Assembly: GCF_031951985.1 (NCBI RefSeq)
Contig: NZ_JAVLVU010000001.1
Span: 3,100,001-3,164,000 of the forward strand
From: Mucilaginibacter terrae
Lineage (GTDB): Bacteria > Bacteroidota > Bacteroidia > Sphingobacteriales > Sphingobacteriaceae
Length of the DNA stretch: 64,000 bases
Reading direction: 5' to 3'
The translations under genes and the position numbers were made by a program. Under the pieces are notes generated by a model, which saw nothing but the letters and a program-made list of their open reading frames with translations, had not been told where the DNA came from and ran no database searches. Of this stretch, positions 1-9,908 are shown in pieces; position 1 is the first letter of the stretch, and every line of letters begins with the position of its first letter.

Positions 1-31
1 TTACGGTTATTAGCTAAACTGCTTTCACTAT

Positions 32-2371
32 ATGGGGAAATTATTACTTGTTTTATCGCTTATTTTACCCATTTGGGCAATTGCCCAAACTGCTGATACT
101 TATATTCAGGCGGGTAATGCAAAAGATAAAATTAAAAATTACAACGGGGCTATTCAGGATTACACCAGGGCCATACGTATGGATAGTACGAATGCCAATG
201 CCTATTATTACCGGGCTAATGCCAGGGCTAACGTACAGGACTATAACGGCGCGGTAAAAGATTTTACCCAAACCATCCGCTTAAAATCAGACTATGCCGA
301 CGTTTATTACTACCGTGCTAATGCGTACAGCAATTTAGAACAGTATGAGGATGCCGTTCAGGATTATTCTACCGCACTGCGTTACAAGCCCAACAATGCC
401 GATATTTATCACTATCGCGCTAATGCCAAAGCCAATCTTAAAGATAATGTAGGTGCCATAGCCGATTTTAATAAGGCGATTGAAATTACGCCGAACAATA
501 TTGATCTATATATATACCGCGGGGTGGCCAAAAGCAACATGGGCGATAATGCCGCCGCAATAGTTGATTATGACCGTGCTATTAAATCGCGCCCTAACAG
601 TTCGGAGCTGTTTTACTACCGTGCTAATGCCAAAGCTGCGCTTAAAAACTACAATGGGGCTATTGTTGATTTTGATAAGGCTATTGCCTTAAACCCACAT
701 AATGCCGAGGCTTTTTACTATCGCGGCAACGCCAAGAGTAATTTGGGTAATAACCAGGGAGCTATTGTTGATTATAACAACGCCATCAGGTTAAATCCTA
801 AACTTTCAGAATTATACCAGTACCTGGCAAATGCCAAAACAAATGCATCCGACAATAAAGGAGCTATTGTTGACTATACCAAGGCCATTAACCAAGACCC
901 TAAAAATGCAGAGCTGTACCTGCGTCGTGGTGTGGCTTACTATAATACAAAGGATAAAGTGAAAGCTTTGGCCGACCTTAACAAGGCTATTGAGTTACAA
1001 CCCGAAACCTTCCCTGAGGCTTACCGTACCCGTGCAGGCATTCGTTATGACAATAAAGACTACGGCGGTGCTATTGATGATGCTGATTTTGCCATCAAAA
1101 GCGATGATAAAGACGAAAGTGCCTATGCCACCCGTGCTGCATCAAAGTACGCGTTAAAAGATACCACAGCTGCCCTGGCCGATTTTAATTCCTCTATTCA
1201 ATTAAACCCGCGCAACAGCTATAGTTATTATATGCGTGGCAATATTAAGCGCGATACCAAAGACTTTCATGGTGCAATTGAAGATTATACCCAGGCTATA
1301 ACCATCAGGCCCGATTATTTGGATGCCTACCTGGAGCGTGGTAATGTTTATACCCGTACGCGTAATTTTTCGGCCGCAGCGCAGGATTATCAGCGTGTAT
1401 TAAACAACTCTCCTCGTAGCGAAGAGGCTTATTTAAAACTGGGTGATGCCCGCGCCTTATTCCGCGATTACCAGGGTGCTATTGATACGTATAACTTAGG
1501 CTTTAAAATTAATCCTAAAAATACGGCTTTCCTCATCAGAAGAGGTGTGGCCAAAAGCAAGCTGGGCGATACCCAGGGTGCAGCACGCGATTTTAACCAG
1601 GTGCTGCGTATTGATACCGGCTCGGCAGAGGCTTACCAGAACCGAGGCAACCTAAAAGCCGGATACGGTGATTATGAAGGTGCACTTGCCGATATTAATA
1701 AAGGGCTGTCACAAAAACCTAACGAAGAGGGGTACCTGTTTTTAGGCAATGCCAAAGCTGGGTTAAACGACTTTTTAGGCGCTATCGATAGCTATAACAA
1801 AGCGCTCGACCTGAATACAAACAGCGCTAAGGCCTACTACTTCAGAGGTCTTTCGAAAGCTAACCTTCCCGATTCATTGGGCGCTATGGACGACTTTAGA
1901 AAGGCGTACGAAAATGACCCGCAGGATGAAGATGTGTTTGTATACCGGGGTTTAGCCAAGTTTGCCCTGCAAGATTCTATCAACGCTATACAGGAGTATA
2001 ATACGGCTATTGATATGAATCCCAACAATTCGGATGCCTACCTTTACCGTGCTGTAGCCAAGTTTAAACTGCAGGATTATCGTGGTGCCATGATGGATTA
2101 TAATAATGCCATTCAAATGAACCCTGCCAACAAAATGGCGTTTGTACGCCGTGGCGAACTTAAAGAGTTTCAGAAAGATAACAGAGGAGCAATTGACGAT
2201 TACACGTCGGCCATATCATTGGATACCCGCTTGCGTATGGCTTATTATCGCCGGGGCATGGTACGTATACAAGTATCGGCCGAAAAGAATAACGGCTGTT
2301 TAGACCTGAGCAAGGCTGGCGAATTAGGCTTACGCGAGGCTTATGATGCTATTAAAAAGTATTGTAATTAA
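32..2371 (+). CDS. Secreted TPR-repeat protein
   Basis: A 779-residue protein with a short N-terminal signal peptide (about residues 1-19, ending AIAQ) and then an almost unbroken array of roughly twenty 34-residue tetratricopeptide repeats. The repeats recur as YYYRANAK...GAIxDFxKAIxLxPxN with small/aromatic positions typical of TPR helices A and B. No enzymatic domain is visible; TPR arrays of this kind are protein-protein scaffolds, here in the periplasm or on the cell surface. The start at ATG 32 is the first codon giving a signal peptide. The gene is monocistronic and convergent with the phosphatase gene, with a strong hairpin between them. The specific partner cannot be named from sequence. 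Confidence 0.85.
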   Translation: MGKLLLVLSLILPIWAIAQTADTYIQAGNAKDKIKNYNGAIQDYTRAIRMDSTNANAYYYRANARANVQDYNGAVKDFTQTIRLKSDYADVYYYRANAYSNLEQYEDAVQDYSTALRYKPNNADIYHYRANAKANLKDNVGAIADFNKAIEITPNNIDLYIYRGVAKSNMGDNAAAIVDYDRAIKSRPNSSELFYYRANAKAALKNYNGAIVDFDKAIALNPHNAEAFYYRGNAKSNLGNNQGAIVDYNNAIRLNPKLSELYQYLANAKTNASDNKGAIVDYTKAINQDPKNAELYLRRGVAYYNTKDKVKALADLNKAIELQPETFPEAYRTRAGIRYDNKDYGGAIDDADFAIKSDDKDESAYATRAASKYALKDTTAALADFNSSIQLNPRNSYSYYMRGNIKRDTKDFHGAIEDYTQAITIRPDYLDAYLERGNVYTRTRNFSAAAQDYQRVLNNSPRSEEAYLKLGDARALFRDYQGAIDTYNLGFKINPKNTAFLIRRGVAKSKLGDTQGAARDFNQVLRIDTGSAEAYQNRGNLKAGYGDYEGALADINKGLSQKPNEEGYLFLGNAKAGLNDFLGAIDSYNKALDLNTNSAKAYYFRGLSKANLPDSLGAMDDFRKAYENDPQDEDVFVYRGLAKFALQDSINAIQEYNTAIDMNPNNSDAYLYRAVAKFKLQDYRGAMMDYNNAIQMNPANKMAFVRRGELKEFQKDNRGAIDDYTSAISLDTRLRMAYYRRGMVRIQVSAEKNNGCLDLSKAGELGLREAYDAIKKYCN

Positions 2372-2419
2372 AATACCATATAGTTCTGCCATACATTCCA
2401 CCAGCAGCGATGCAGCGTT

Positions 2420-2462
2420 CCCAATAATAATTACTACGCATAGGTAGTATATTATTATTGGG
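2420..2462. terminator. Hairpin between convergent genes
   Basis: Long inverted repeat with arms cccaataataattactac and gtagtatattattattggg around a 6-base loop. It lies 49 bases after the TPR gene stop and 65 bases before the phosphatase stop on the other strand, so it can serve as a bidirectional terminator. No clear T-run follows on either strand, so termination efficiency is uncertain. Confidence 0.6.
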
Positions 2463-2526
2463 CATATGCTACACCTATTTCTTAAAAGGAAATCATCATC
2501 TATTCATAGTAAGCAAATCAAGGATG

Positions 2527-3507
2527 CTACCTGGTAAGTTGTGTATTATACAACAATTTACCGGTTACGCTAATAGCCTTTACATTAAGCCTCTTTTCAT
2601 CAATAGAAAAATACATAAATCCATTTTCTGATGCCTGGAAACGGCTGTAAGCAACTCCCGGTGTTACGTGTGTAAGTTCGGAACCGGCACCCGATATAAA
2701 CTGATGGGTAAAGCCTTCGGGCTTGAGGTGCTGCATAGAATGCTCATGCCCCGAAAGGTACACATCAACCTTGTGTTTTTCCATAATAGGGTTGAGCACC
2801 TTACGAATAGCCAGAGTATCATAATTACTTACACGAGGCCCAACGGTATAAGAGGGATGGTGCCCTACCACAATTTTCCATTTTACATCGGCCGAGGCTT
2901 CTTTGAGTGTTTGGTCAATCCAGGCTAATTGTTTTTCGGGATGCTGGTCCTGGTAGTTTTGCACAATAGCCTGGCTGTCGATCATCACAAACAGCACTTT
3001 GCCCTTGCCTTGCCCTAACGATACCTCTTTGGTATAATACCTTGCCGGCATATGCCAGCGGCGGCTTATCTTGCTGTAACGTATCTGGGCATCAGGTTCG
3101 GAGTAGTAATCGTGGTTTCCTAAAATGGCAAACCAATCTCCTTGTAGTGAGTGTGCTGTGTAAATACTCTCGAACGAATAGTGCCAAAGCGGATCATATT
3201 CGCTTACTACACCTTTTGGGTAAAAATTATCACCCAGCGCAAGCACAAAGTCAGAGGGGTTTACACGTGCCCAGTCGCCCATTTGTTTGGCGGTTTCCAG
3301 CTGCAGGCATTCGCCGTTGCGGCCCCAATCGCCAAGGGCTATAAAGTTAAGCGGATAACCATTGGCATCGGGTCCGGCAGCGGTGGCCGACAAGTCCTCG
3401 CTTTCAAAATGAGTTACCGGTGATTCGGCCAGTGCGCTTAGTGGGGCAACAACTGATGTTCCAATAGCAGTTAGCGCGGTGCTTTTAACAAAATCTCTGC
3501 GTTTCAT
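2527..3507 (-). CDS. Tat-exported calcineurin-like (acid) phosphatase
   Basis: A 326-residue metallophosphoesterase. The N terminus MKRRDFVKSTALTAIG followed by a small hydrophobic stretch resembles a twin-arginine signal. All core dimetal motifs are present: GDWG near residue 58, GDNFYP near 92, GNHDYY near 129, GHHPSY near 215 and GHEH near 255. The overall order resembles tartrate-resistant/purple acid phosphatases, so it probably hydrolyses phosphomonoesters in the periplasm. It is the last gene after the SusCD pair on the same strand, 95 bases downstream of susD, and likely shares its transcript. Together they suggest uptake and dephosphorylation of an organic phosphate or phosphorylated glycan; that substrate is inference. 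Confidence 0.85.
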   Translation of the reverse strand: MKRRDFVKSTALTAIGTSVVAPLSALAESPVTHFESEDLSATAAGPDANGYPLNFIALGDWGRNGECLQLETAKQMGDWARVNPSDFVLALGDNFYPKGVVSEYDPLWHYSFESIYTAHSLQGDWFAILGNHDYYSEPDAQIRYSKISRRWHMPARYYTKEVSLGQGKGKVLFVMIDSQAIVQNYQDQHPEKQLAWIDQTLKEASADVKWKIVVGHHPSYTVGPRVSNYDTLAIRKVLNPIMEKHKVDVYLSGHEHSMQHLKPEGFTHQFISGAGSELTHVTPGVAYSRFQASENGFMYFSIDEKRLNVKAISVTGKLLYNTQLTR

Positions 3508-3551
3508 TTTTACTTAATTTTTAAAGTATAAGGGCCTATTGGCCGCAAATA

Positions 3552-3580
3552 GCGTTGCCCGGCACAAAACCAGGCAACGC
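3552..3580 (-). promoter_or_regulatory. Hairpin between susD and phosphatase
   Basis: Perfect 8-bp stem gcgttgcc / ggcaacgc with a 13-base loop, in the 95-base gap between susD and the phosphatase gene. Its place inside an operon suggests partial termination or mRNA end stabilisation that keeps susCD mRNA above enzyme mRNA. A similar hairpin follows susD at 15058. Confidence 0.5.
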
Positions 3581-3602
3581 AAAAAATCAGATGAGAAAAA
3601 GA

Positions 3603-5202
3603 TTAATTGTAACCCAAATTTTGGTCGAGGTTAGGGTTTAATGCCCTTTCGCTGGTTGGTATTGGGTAAATACGTTTGTTAACATCAGCATTGGTTTTAA
3701 AACCCCACGAATTTTCAAACTTACCAAAACGAATGAGGTCGTTACGGCGCCAGCCTTCCCAGGCAAACTCGCGGGCACGCTCGTCCAATAACTGATCGAG
3801 GGTAATACCGCTTACTACAGGCGCTTTAGCGCGGGCGCGAATTTTATTCACCAATACATCGGCAGTTTGTAATTCGCTGCCTATGGTAGTTGGTGCAGCA
3901 CCGCGTAAAATGGCTTCGGCTTTCATCATCATTACGTCGGCCAAGCGCAATACCGGCATATCGTTACCCTGATAACGGGTGTTAGGGTTAGCGTTTTTAT
4001 CAGGATAAAACTTAATTGAACGAACACCTTTAGCTTTACCTAATTCATCATTACCTACATCCATCGTGGCGGCTCTAACTAATGGCATTTCGGGAGTAAA
4101 ATCTAACTGATAATCAACCGCTGCAGTACCATCAGTACCGGTATATGAAGCATCAACACCTTTTTTGGTTGATTTGATGATAATAGGCGAGCCATTGTTT
4201 TCGTATTGTTTACCTGCTAACCAGGTATTGTTACGGGCATCGCCGGTAAGGTTAAATTTCTCCCAAAATTCCTTAATGGTACTCAAAGCAATACTTGGCC
4301 TAAACGGTATGCTGTATTTGTTTTGTACCGCAGTATGTAAGCCAAAGCGGGTAAAGTGATTACCTTCGGCCACGTTAGGATCATAGGGTACGGCAAATAT
4401 GGTTTCCTTAATCTGCGGACCGTTTTCGGGTGCAAACAAAGTCATATAATCACCATCAAGCGAGTAGATGCTTTTGGCACGGTCTAATACACTATCGGCC
4501 ATGGCTACGGTTTTTTTCGGTATAGCGGGCCTGGCCGGTATAGTACTGCGCGTTCAGGTACATTTTCTCGAGCAGGGCAAATGCCATCCATTTAGTTGGG
4601 CGGCCATAAGTTAAAGCGCTTACGGTTGTGCTCAGGTTAGGAATAGATTCTTTAAGTTCCTTTTCAATAAATTGAAACACCTGTGCTCGTGGAGCTGTTT
4701 TTGGTGGTGTATTTACCGGGAAGCTTGACACGATAGGCACGTTACCGTACAAATCCATCATGTAAAAATAGAAGAGGGCACGCATGGTACGCATTTCGGC
4801 AATGGTTGTTTTGGCTGTACTGGTGCCGGCATTGGCCGAAAATAAATTAATAAGCCTGTTACAGGTGTTAATGCCTCCAAAACCCCATTCCCAGTTCGAT
4901 TTTACGTTAGGGTGATCAGGTCCCCAGGTGTGCATATGCAAAAAGCGATACTGACCGCCATCATCGTAATTGCCATCACGCGCAGGGATAATGGCTTCAT
5001 CTGTAGAAAGCTCCTGCATGCGCCAGTAGTCAACCGCATAAATTGACCGCAATTGTGTGTACACCGGGCCGGTTGCTGCAATGTAGCTTTCGGCGTTATT
5101 AGGAAAGTTGTCGGGCGTAAGTTCCGATTCAACACCCACATCAAGTTTGGTACAGCTTATTGCCGCACATGATAAAGCTGCTAATACAAATATTTTTTTC
5201 AT
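3603..5202 (-). pseudogene. susD: SusD/RagB family lipoprotein, frameshifted
   Basis: Nutrient-binding outer-membrane lipoprotein that normally caps the SusC channel. The N-terminal half (5202 to 4492, 236 aa) starts with a lipoprotein signal, MKKIFVLAALSCAAISC, and the SusD-like TPR region. The C-terminal half (4502 to 3603, 299 aa) holds the RagB/SusD C-terminal domain, with LRLADVMMMKAEA and a REFAWEGWRRNDLIRFGKF stretch, ending in NPNLDQNLGYN. The two halves are in different frames: after RYTEK the first frame runs into NRSHGR and stop, while removing one A from the A7 tract (plus-strand T7 at 4511-4517) gives RYTEKTVAMADSVL, a continuous protein of about 530 residues, normal for the family. 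Either a recent inactivation or a homopolymer sequencing error. It lies 10 bases after susC. Confidence 0.85.
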
Positions 5203-5212
5203 GGTTGTTTGC

Positions 5213-8200
5213 TTAAAAAATTACGTTTACACCCAACATAAATGAGCGTGTTTTTGGATAAAAGTTGTTGTTATCAATACCCGGAGTAATACCGCCCATA
5301 TTAATCTCTGGGTCGATACCGCGGTATTTGGTGATCACAAAAAGATTGTTGCCTGTTGCATATACACGCAAACGGTTAACTGCTTTAGACTTCAGGGGAA
5401 TATTATATCCGAACGTAGCATTGTCTAAACGCAGGTATGAGCCGCTTTCGAGAAAACGATCTGACAGGATGTAGGCATTATTATCGGCAGGAGATTCGTC
5501 AAGCGTAAACCTTGGTATGTTAACCGTTGTAGCATCAGATGGGCTGTTGAGGTTGGCCAGTGTAGCATTCAAAATTTTGTTACCATACACACCACGTATA
5601 AAGAAACTTAGGTCGAAACTTTTATAGGTAAATGTATTACCCCAACCGTAAATTATTTTTGGTTGTGCATTACCTACGTATGCAAAATCGGCAACAACAG
5701 GCGGCGTTGTTGAAACAGAACCATCGGCTTTGTAAAACTGACTTACACCTGCTGCATTTTTACCTGCATAACGGGCCAGTGTAAACGAGCCAAGTGGCAA
5801 GCCCTGCTGTATAATTTGCGATGGATTAGCCGATTGCCCTTTACCACCCAGGTAGGCCGATGGTTGTGAACCCAGTTTAAACAAATCGCTCGACAATGAT
5901 TCGATCTTGTTTTGGTTATGTGCGAAGTTGAGCGTGCTGGTCCATTTAAGGGCTTTGCCGGTTAATGGCCTTACGGTTACCATCACCTCAACACCTTTGT
6001 TGCTTATTTTACCGGCATTGGCAGTAAGTGTAGGCACAAAGTATTGAGTGGTTGATACCTGATAATCATTGATCAGGTCAGATGTGCTTTTATCGTATAC
6101 ATCAACCGAACCGGTTAAAATGTTATTAAATAAGCTAAAATCTAAACCAATATTAGCTACGTTAGTACGCTCCCACTTTAAATCGGCATTAGGGTTTTGG
6201 TAGGCACCAACCGCATTAATATAGCTACCGTTGTAATAAAATTTAGACGTAGTTGAAGTACGGTACAGTAACAGGCGGGTAAAGGCATTAAAGCCCTGAC
6301 TGTTACCTGAGCTGCCGTAACCACCGCGTAATTTTAAATCGCTGATCCATTTTACATCGCGCATAAAGTCTTCTTTGCTAATGTTCCATCCGGCCGAAAC
6401 AGCAGGGAAGTATCCCCATTGGTTGTTTACACCAAAAGCAGATGAACCATCGCGGCGCATGGTTGCCTGGAACAGATATTTACCATCATACTGGTACTGT
6501 GCCCTGCCGTAAAATGAAATTAAACGAATGGTTGATATAGGAGCCAGCAGATCATACCTAATTGCAGTACCAGCAGGAGCATTGCCCAAGGCAAGGTTAT
6601 TATAGCTCAATGCATCGGTAACAAAGTTTTGGTTTGATGTACTGAAACCGTCGTTCAAACGGTCTTCCTGCCATGAGTAACCAGCCAGTAGTTTTAAATC
6701 GTGCTTGCCAAAAACTTTATCGTAGTTAAAAAAGGTTTCTAATACTTTTTTGCTGTTTTCGGCAGCGCTGCGGGCGGCAAAACCGTTTAAGCCTTGAGCC
6801 AATCCCGAAAAGCGGTTGTAATAGGTGTTATTATTTACCTGCTCATTTTGGTATGATACGCTAAGCGTATATTTTAAACCCGGTAGCAAACGCGCTTCGG
6901 CCAGTGCATTACCCAAAAAGGTTTTGACTTTACGATCGAGAATGTTGTTTTCAATTAATGATACCGGGTTAAGGTAGCCGCGTGTACGGGTAAAGTTTTC
7001 GGTAAATGAACCATCAGGCTGTTTAACGTTTACCGTTGGCAGGTAGGTTAACATGTTTTGGTAAACCTCGTTAGGAATGTTGCGGCTTGCGGTAACGCTG
7101 TTCACGGCCGAAACATTGAAACGCAATTTATTGTCGAATAACTTATGATCGATATTAGCACGCAATATAAAACGCTCTAAAGCAGAGCTTTTAATAATAC
7201 CCTGGTTATTGAAATAGTTTAAACTACCACTGTAAGCCGTTGTGCCCGAGTTGCCGCTTAATGAAAGGTTATGATTGTGCGATAAACTTGTTTTGGTAAG
7301 CTCTTTTTGCCAATCGGTATTAGCACCGGGGTTATTATCTACAATATTTAAAGTGCGGTTGTTAGCCTGCAGGTAATTGCGTAGTTCGTCGCCACTTAAA
7401 ACCTCAATTTGGTTCGACACCTTTTCAACTGCTCCATAAGTACTATAACTCAAGGTTGTTTGCCCGGGCTTTGCCTTACGGGTGGTTACCATAATTACAC
7501 CGTTAGCCGCACGTGAACCGTAAATGGCAGTAGATGATGCGTCTCTTAATACGTCGATCGAGGTAATATCATCTGGTGCCAGCAGGTCAATTGACGCTCC
7601 CGGAACACCATCAATTACATAAAAGGGCTCCTGAGCGCCATTACGCAAAGTTGAAGGACCACGTAAAATTACAGCCCCTACATCATTAGGGTTACCGCTT
7701 CGGGTTATGTTCAATCCCGGAACCTTGCCTTGCAACAATTGTGATGGAGTACTGATAACGCCACGGTTAAAATCTTCGGCCTGTACCGATGTTACAGCTC
7801 CCGTTAAATCTGCCTTTCTTGAGGTTCCGTAACCGGTTACTACAACCTGTGTTAAGGAAGTTGCGCTTTCTTTAAGCGTTACTGATAATGAGATCTTGTT
7901 TCCGGCTGATGCCTGGTAACCGGTAAGTGTTTTGGTTTCAAAACCAACAAAAGTAAAGGTGAAACTATAGTTCCCCCCTGTTTGCAAATTGCTGATGTTA
8001 AACACACCATTAGCATCGGTAGTAGAATTTACGGCACTGCCGGTTAATTTGTTTTCGGCTTTAACAGATGCTCCTACAATAGGTACACCTAAGGTATCTT
8101 TAACAATACCTGTGGCCGAGGGCGCGCTTTGGGCATGCGCCGCCGTGCTCAGCAGCGTTATGCCACATATAAGGGCAATAAGCTGGAGGCATTTTAAACA

Positions 8201-8221
8201 ATGTTTGTACATTTTAATCAT
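5213..8221 (-). CDS. susC: SusC/RagA TonB-linked outer-membrane protein
   Basis: A 1002-residue TonB-dependent transporter of the SusC type. After a signal peptide (about residues 1-30, ending AAHAQ) comes a carboxypeptidase-regulatory-like beta-sandwich (ATGIVKDTLGVPIVGASV, to about residue 115). The plug domain follows, with VVVTGYGTSRKADLTGAV, LQGKVPGLNI, PFYVIDGVPG and DASSTAIYGSRAANGVIMVTT (about 120-255), then a long beta-barrel ending in the typical aromatic C terminus (GVNVIF). It lacks an N-terminal STN domain, so whether it signals through the upstream FecR is not evident from the protein alone. It is 27 bases downstream of fecR and 10 bases upstream of susD, consistent with one transcript. 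It should import an oligomeric substrate captured by the SusD partner. Confidence 0.93.
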   Translation of the reverse strand: MIKMYKHCLKCLQLIALICGITLLSTAAHAQSAPSATGIVKDTLGVPIVGASVKAENKLTGSAVNSTTDANGVFNISNLQTGGNYSFTFTFVGFETKTLTGYQASAGNKISLSVTLKESATSLTQVVVTGYGTSRKADLTGAVTSVQAEDFNRGVISTPSQLLQGKVPGLNITRSGNPNDVGAVILRGPSTLRNGAQEPFYVIDGVPGASIDLLAPDDITSIDVLRDASSTAIYGSRAANGVIMVTTRKAKPGQTTLSYSTYGAVEKVSNQIEVLSGDELRNYLQANNRTLNIVDNNPGANTDWQKELTKTSLSHNHNLSLSGNSGTTAYSGSLNYFNNQGIIKSSALERFILRANIDHKLFDNKLRFNVSAVNSVTASRNIPNEVYQNMLTYLPTVNVKQPDGSFTENFTRTRGYLNPVSLIENNILDRKVKTFLGNALAEARLLPGLKYTLSVSYQNEQVNNNTYYNRFSGLAQGLNGFAARSAAENSKKVLETFFNYDKVFGKHDLKLLAGYSWQEDRLNDGFSTSNQNFVTDALSYNNLALGNAPAGTAIRYDLLAPISTIRLISFYGRAQYQYDGKYLFQATMRRDGSSAFGVNNQWGYFPAVSAGWNISKEDFMRDVKWISDLKLRGGYGSSGNSQGFNAFTRLLLYRTSTTSKFYYNGSYINAVGAYQNPNADLKWERTNVANIGLDFSLFNNILTGSVDVYDKSTSDLINDYQVSTTQYFVPTLTANAGKISNKGVEVMVTVRPLTGKALKWTSTLNFAHNQNKIESLSSDLFKLGSQPSAYLGGKGQSANPSQIIQQGLPLGSFTLARYAGKNAAGVSQFYKADGSVSTTPPVVADFAYVGNAQPKIIYGWGNTFTYKSFDLSFFIRGVYGNKILNATLANLNSPSDATTVNIPRFTLDESPADNNAYILSDRFLESGSYLRLDNATFGYNIPLKSKAVNRLRVYATGNNLFVITKYRGIDPEINMGGITPGIDNNNFYPKTRSFMLGVNVIF

Positions 8222-8248
8222 AATTGTTTGGGTGTTTTGCAGTAGTTT

Positions 8249-9307
8249 TTATTTTTTAGTGATGATGAAAGTGCTGTCGGTCTGGATGTTATAGTTTAGC
8301 TTGTTAAGCGTGGTAATGGTATTTAATACCTGTGTTATAGGTTGCGTACGACTATTAAAATCGCCGGTGAAGTAATATTTTTTGAGATTTATACCCGGTT
8401 GTATGCGCACATGGTAAGTTTCCTGCAGCTTATTGATAACCAGGGGTAGTTGTTGGTTTGTAAAGTTTAAGCTATCGCCTTTTACAATAGTGGTGCCCGG
8501 CTGTACGGTTATTAAGGGTTTTGCAGGTTCATTATTAAAAGCCGAGACCAGTAGCGATTGCTTTTTGTTATTAAACACCAGCTCCTTACCCGGAAGCAGG
8601 TATACGGCCTGAGCATCAGGATTAACATGCTGATGCTGTACTACTTTAACCTTACCGCTTAACAGGCGTACTTTGGTACGGCTACCACCCGGCCATGCTG
8701 TAATGTTAAACACGGTGCCTAATGCTGTAGTGGCCAAAGGGCCGGCATATACCGTAAACGGCCGCTTTTTATCTTTAGCCACATAAAACTTGGCCTCACC
8801 TTTTAAATGAATATTGCGCCGGGCACGTTTAAATGGCTGGGTATATTGCACACTCGATTTAGGATGGAGTGCCACACGAGAGCCATCATCAAGCGTTATA
8901 TTTAAAACTGTGTTACTACGGTTTGCTGTGGTTTTCCATATTAGCGGTTTTTGTGCTGCCAACACAGGCGCATTTTTTAAAACAGGCGCGGGATTAACAT
9001 GCAGCCATAATAAATAGGTGGCAAACACACAAAGGCAGGCAGCAATGCGGCTTAACACACGCAGGTTAAGCCTGAATACCCGTGCCTCTGGCTCGGGTTC
9101 AACATGACTTAGTATATTTTTCAGTATTTGCGCAGACCGGCCAGCCTCAGGGCTTTTAAAATGTGTAAGCTCCTGCCACTCCCCTTCTCCAAGATATTGA
9201 TCCATGGCCTCGGGGTTATTGGCCAGGTAGCGGTGAACCAACTCGGCTTCATGAGGTGTGCACTCGCGTTTGAAAAATTTAGTAATGAGTTGGGACGTGG
9301 GCTGCAT
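8249..9307 (-). CDS. FecR family anti-sigma factor
   Basis: A 352-residue inner-membrane anti-sigma protein. The cytosolic N-terminal part (about 1-85) is followed by one membrane helix (about 90-107, IAACLCVFATYLLWLHV). The periplasmic FecR domain comes next (about 125-235, TTANRSNTVLNITLDDGSRVALHPKSSVQY... KGEAKFYVAKDKKRPFTVYAGPLATTALGT). The C-terminal domain (about 275-350) is the usual DUF4974-like module that contacts the signalling domain of a TonB receptor. It lies 40 bases after the ECF sigma gene and 27 before susC, the standard order for trans-envelope sigma/FecR/SusC switches. It likely holds the sigma factor until substrate is sensed at the outer membrane. Confidence 0.9.
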   Translation of the reverse strand: MQPTSQLITKFFKRECTPHEAELVHRYLANNPEAMDQYLGEGEWQELTHFKSPEAGRSAQILKNILSHVEPEPEARVFRLNLRVLSRIAACLCVFATYLLWLHVNPAPVLKNAPVLAAQKPLIWKTTANRSNTVLNITLDDGSRVALHPKSSVQYTQPFKRARRNIHLKGEAKFYVAKDKKRPFTVYAGPLATTALGTVFNITAWPGGSRTKVRLLSGKVKVVQHQHVNPDAQAVYLLPGKELVFNNKKQSLLVSAFNNEPAKPLITVQPGTTIVKGDSLNFTNQQLPLVINKLQETYHVRIQPGINLKKYYFTGDFNSRTQPITQVLNTITTLNKLNYNIQTDSTFIITKK

Positions 9308-9347
9308 ATACCCATAATACGGCTGTGAACAGGCTTACCCCCAATGC

Positions 9348-9908
9348 TTAATAATTATTTAATATTGCCTGGGCAACGCTTAGGAAGGAGATGGTGATCA
9401 TAGCAGAATTGCGAAGTTCTTTTATAGCCAAACTGATGTGATTTTCAACGGTTTTGGGCGATATAGAAAGCATTTCGGCAATTTCCTGGTTAGTCAAATG
9501 GTTTATGCGGCTTAGCTTAAATACCATTTTACGCATATGGGGCAATTGCTCAATGGCATTATTTACTCGTTTAAGGGTTTCGCGTTCGTCAAACTGGTCG
9601 GCGTAACCTTCTTGCGTAATATTTTGTTCAATGCGGCTGATGTGGTTATTTCTGATGACATCTTTACGCAACTCGTCAATCAGTGTAGTGCGGGCAATCC
9701 TGAAGAGTTGCACATCTAACGGAAAATCACTTGATACGGATGCCCGGTTATTCCAAAGCTTAATAAAAGTTAATTGCACCACCTCTTCGGCAATGTATGA
9801 TGAGGAGGTTTTACCCAACAGGTAGGCGTAAAGTTTAGGATGGTATTGATAATATATCATCCTAAAGGTGGTAAGGCAGCCTTCGCGTAGCGGGTTGATG
9901 TTTTCCAT
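9348..9908 (-). CDS. ECF RNA polymerase sigma factor (Bacteroidota sigma-70 type)
   Basis: A 186-residue ECF sigma factor. Region 2 is seen in FRMIYYQYHPKLYAYLL...IAEEVVQLTFIKLWNNR (about residues 16-55). Region 4 is the helix-turn-helix LTNQEIAEMLSISPKTVENHISLAIKEL (about 137-165). No membrane segment. It is first in the minus-strand cluster sigma, FecR, SusC, SusD, phosphatase, and is divergent from the next SusC gene across 424 bases. It probably activates the downstream susCD genes when the FecR protein releases it. Confidence 0.92.
   Translation of the reverse strand: MENINPLREGCLTTFRMIYYQYHPKLYAYLLGKTSSSYIAEEVVQLTFIKLWNNRASVSSDFPLDVQLFRIARTTLIDELRKDVIRNNHISRIEQNITQEGYADQFDERETLKRVNNAIEQLPHMRKMVFKLSRINHLTNQEIAEMLSISPKTVENHISLAIKELRNSAMITISFLSVAQAILNNY

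Noticed and set aside
32..2371. Periodic DNA in the first gene resembling a repeat array
   Set aside because: The roughly 102-base period is the 34-residue TPR codon repeat; there are no spacers and no conserved DNA unit, so it is not CRISPR or satellite DNA.
4492..4520. Programmed ribosomal frameshifting in susD
   Set aside because: The A7 tract could slip, but SusD proteins are not known to use frameshifting and there is no stimulatory structure evident; mutation, phase variation or sequencing error is simpler.
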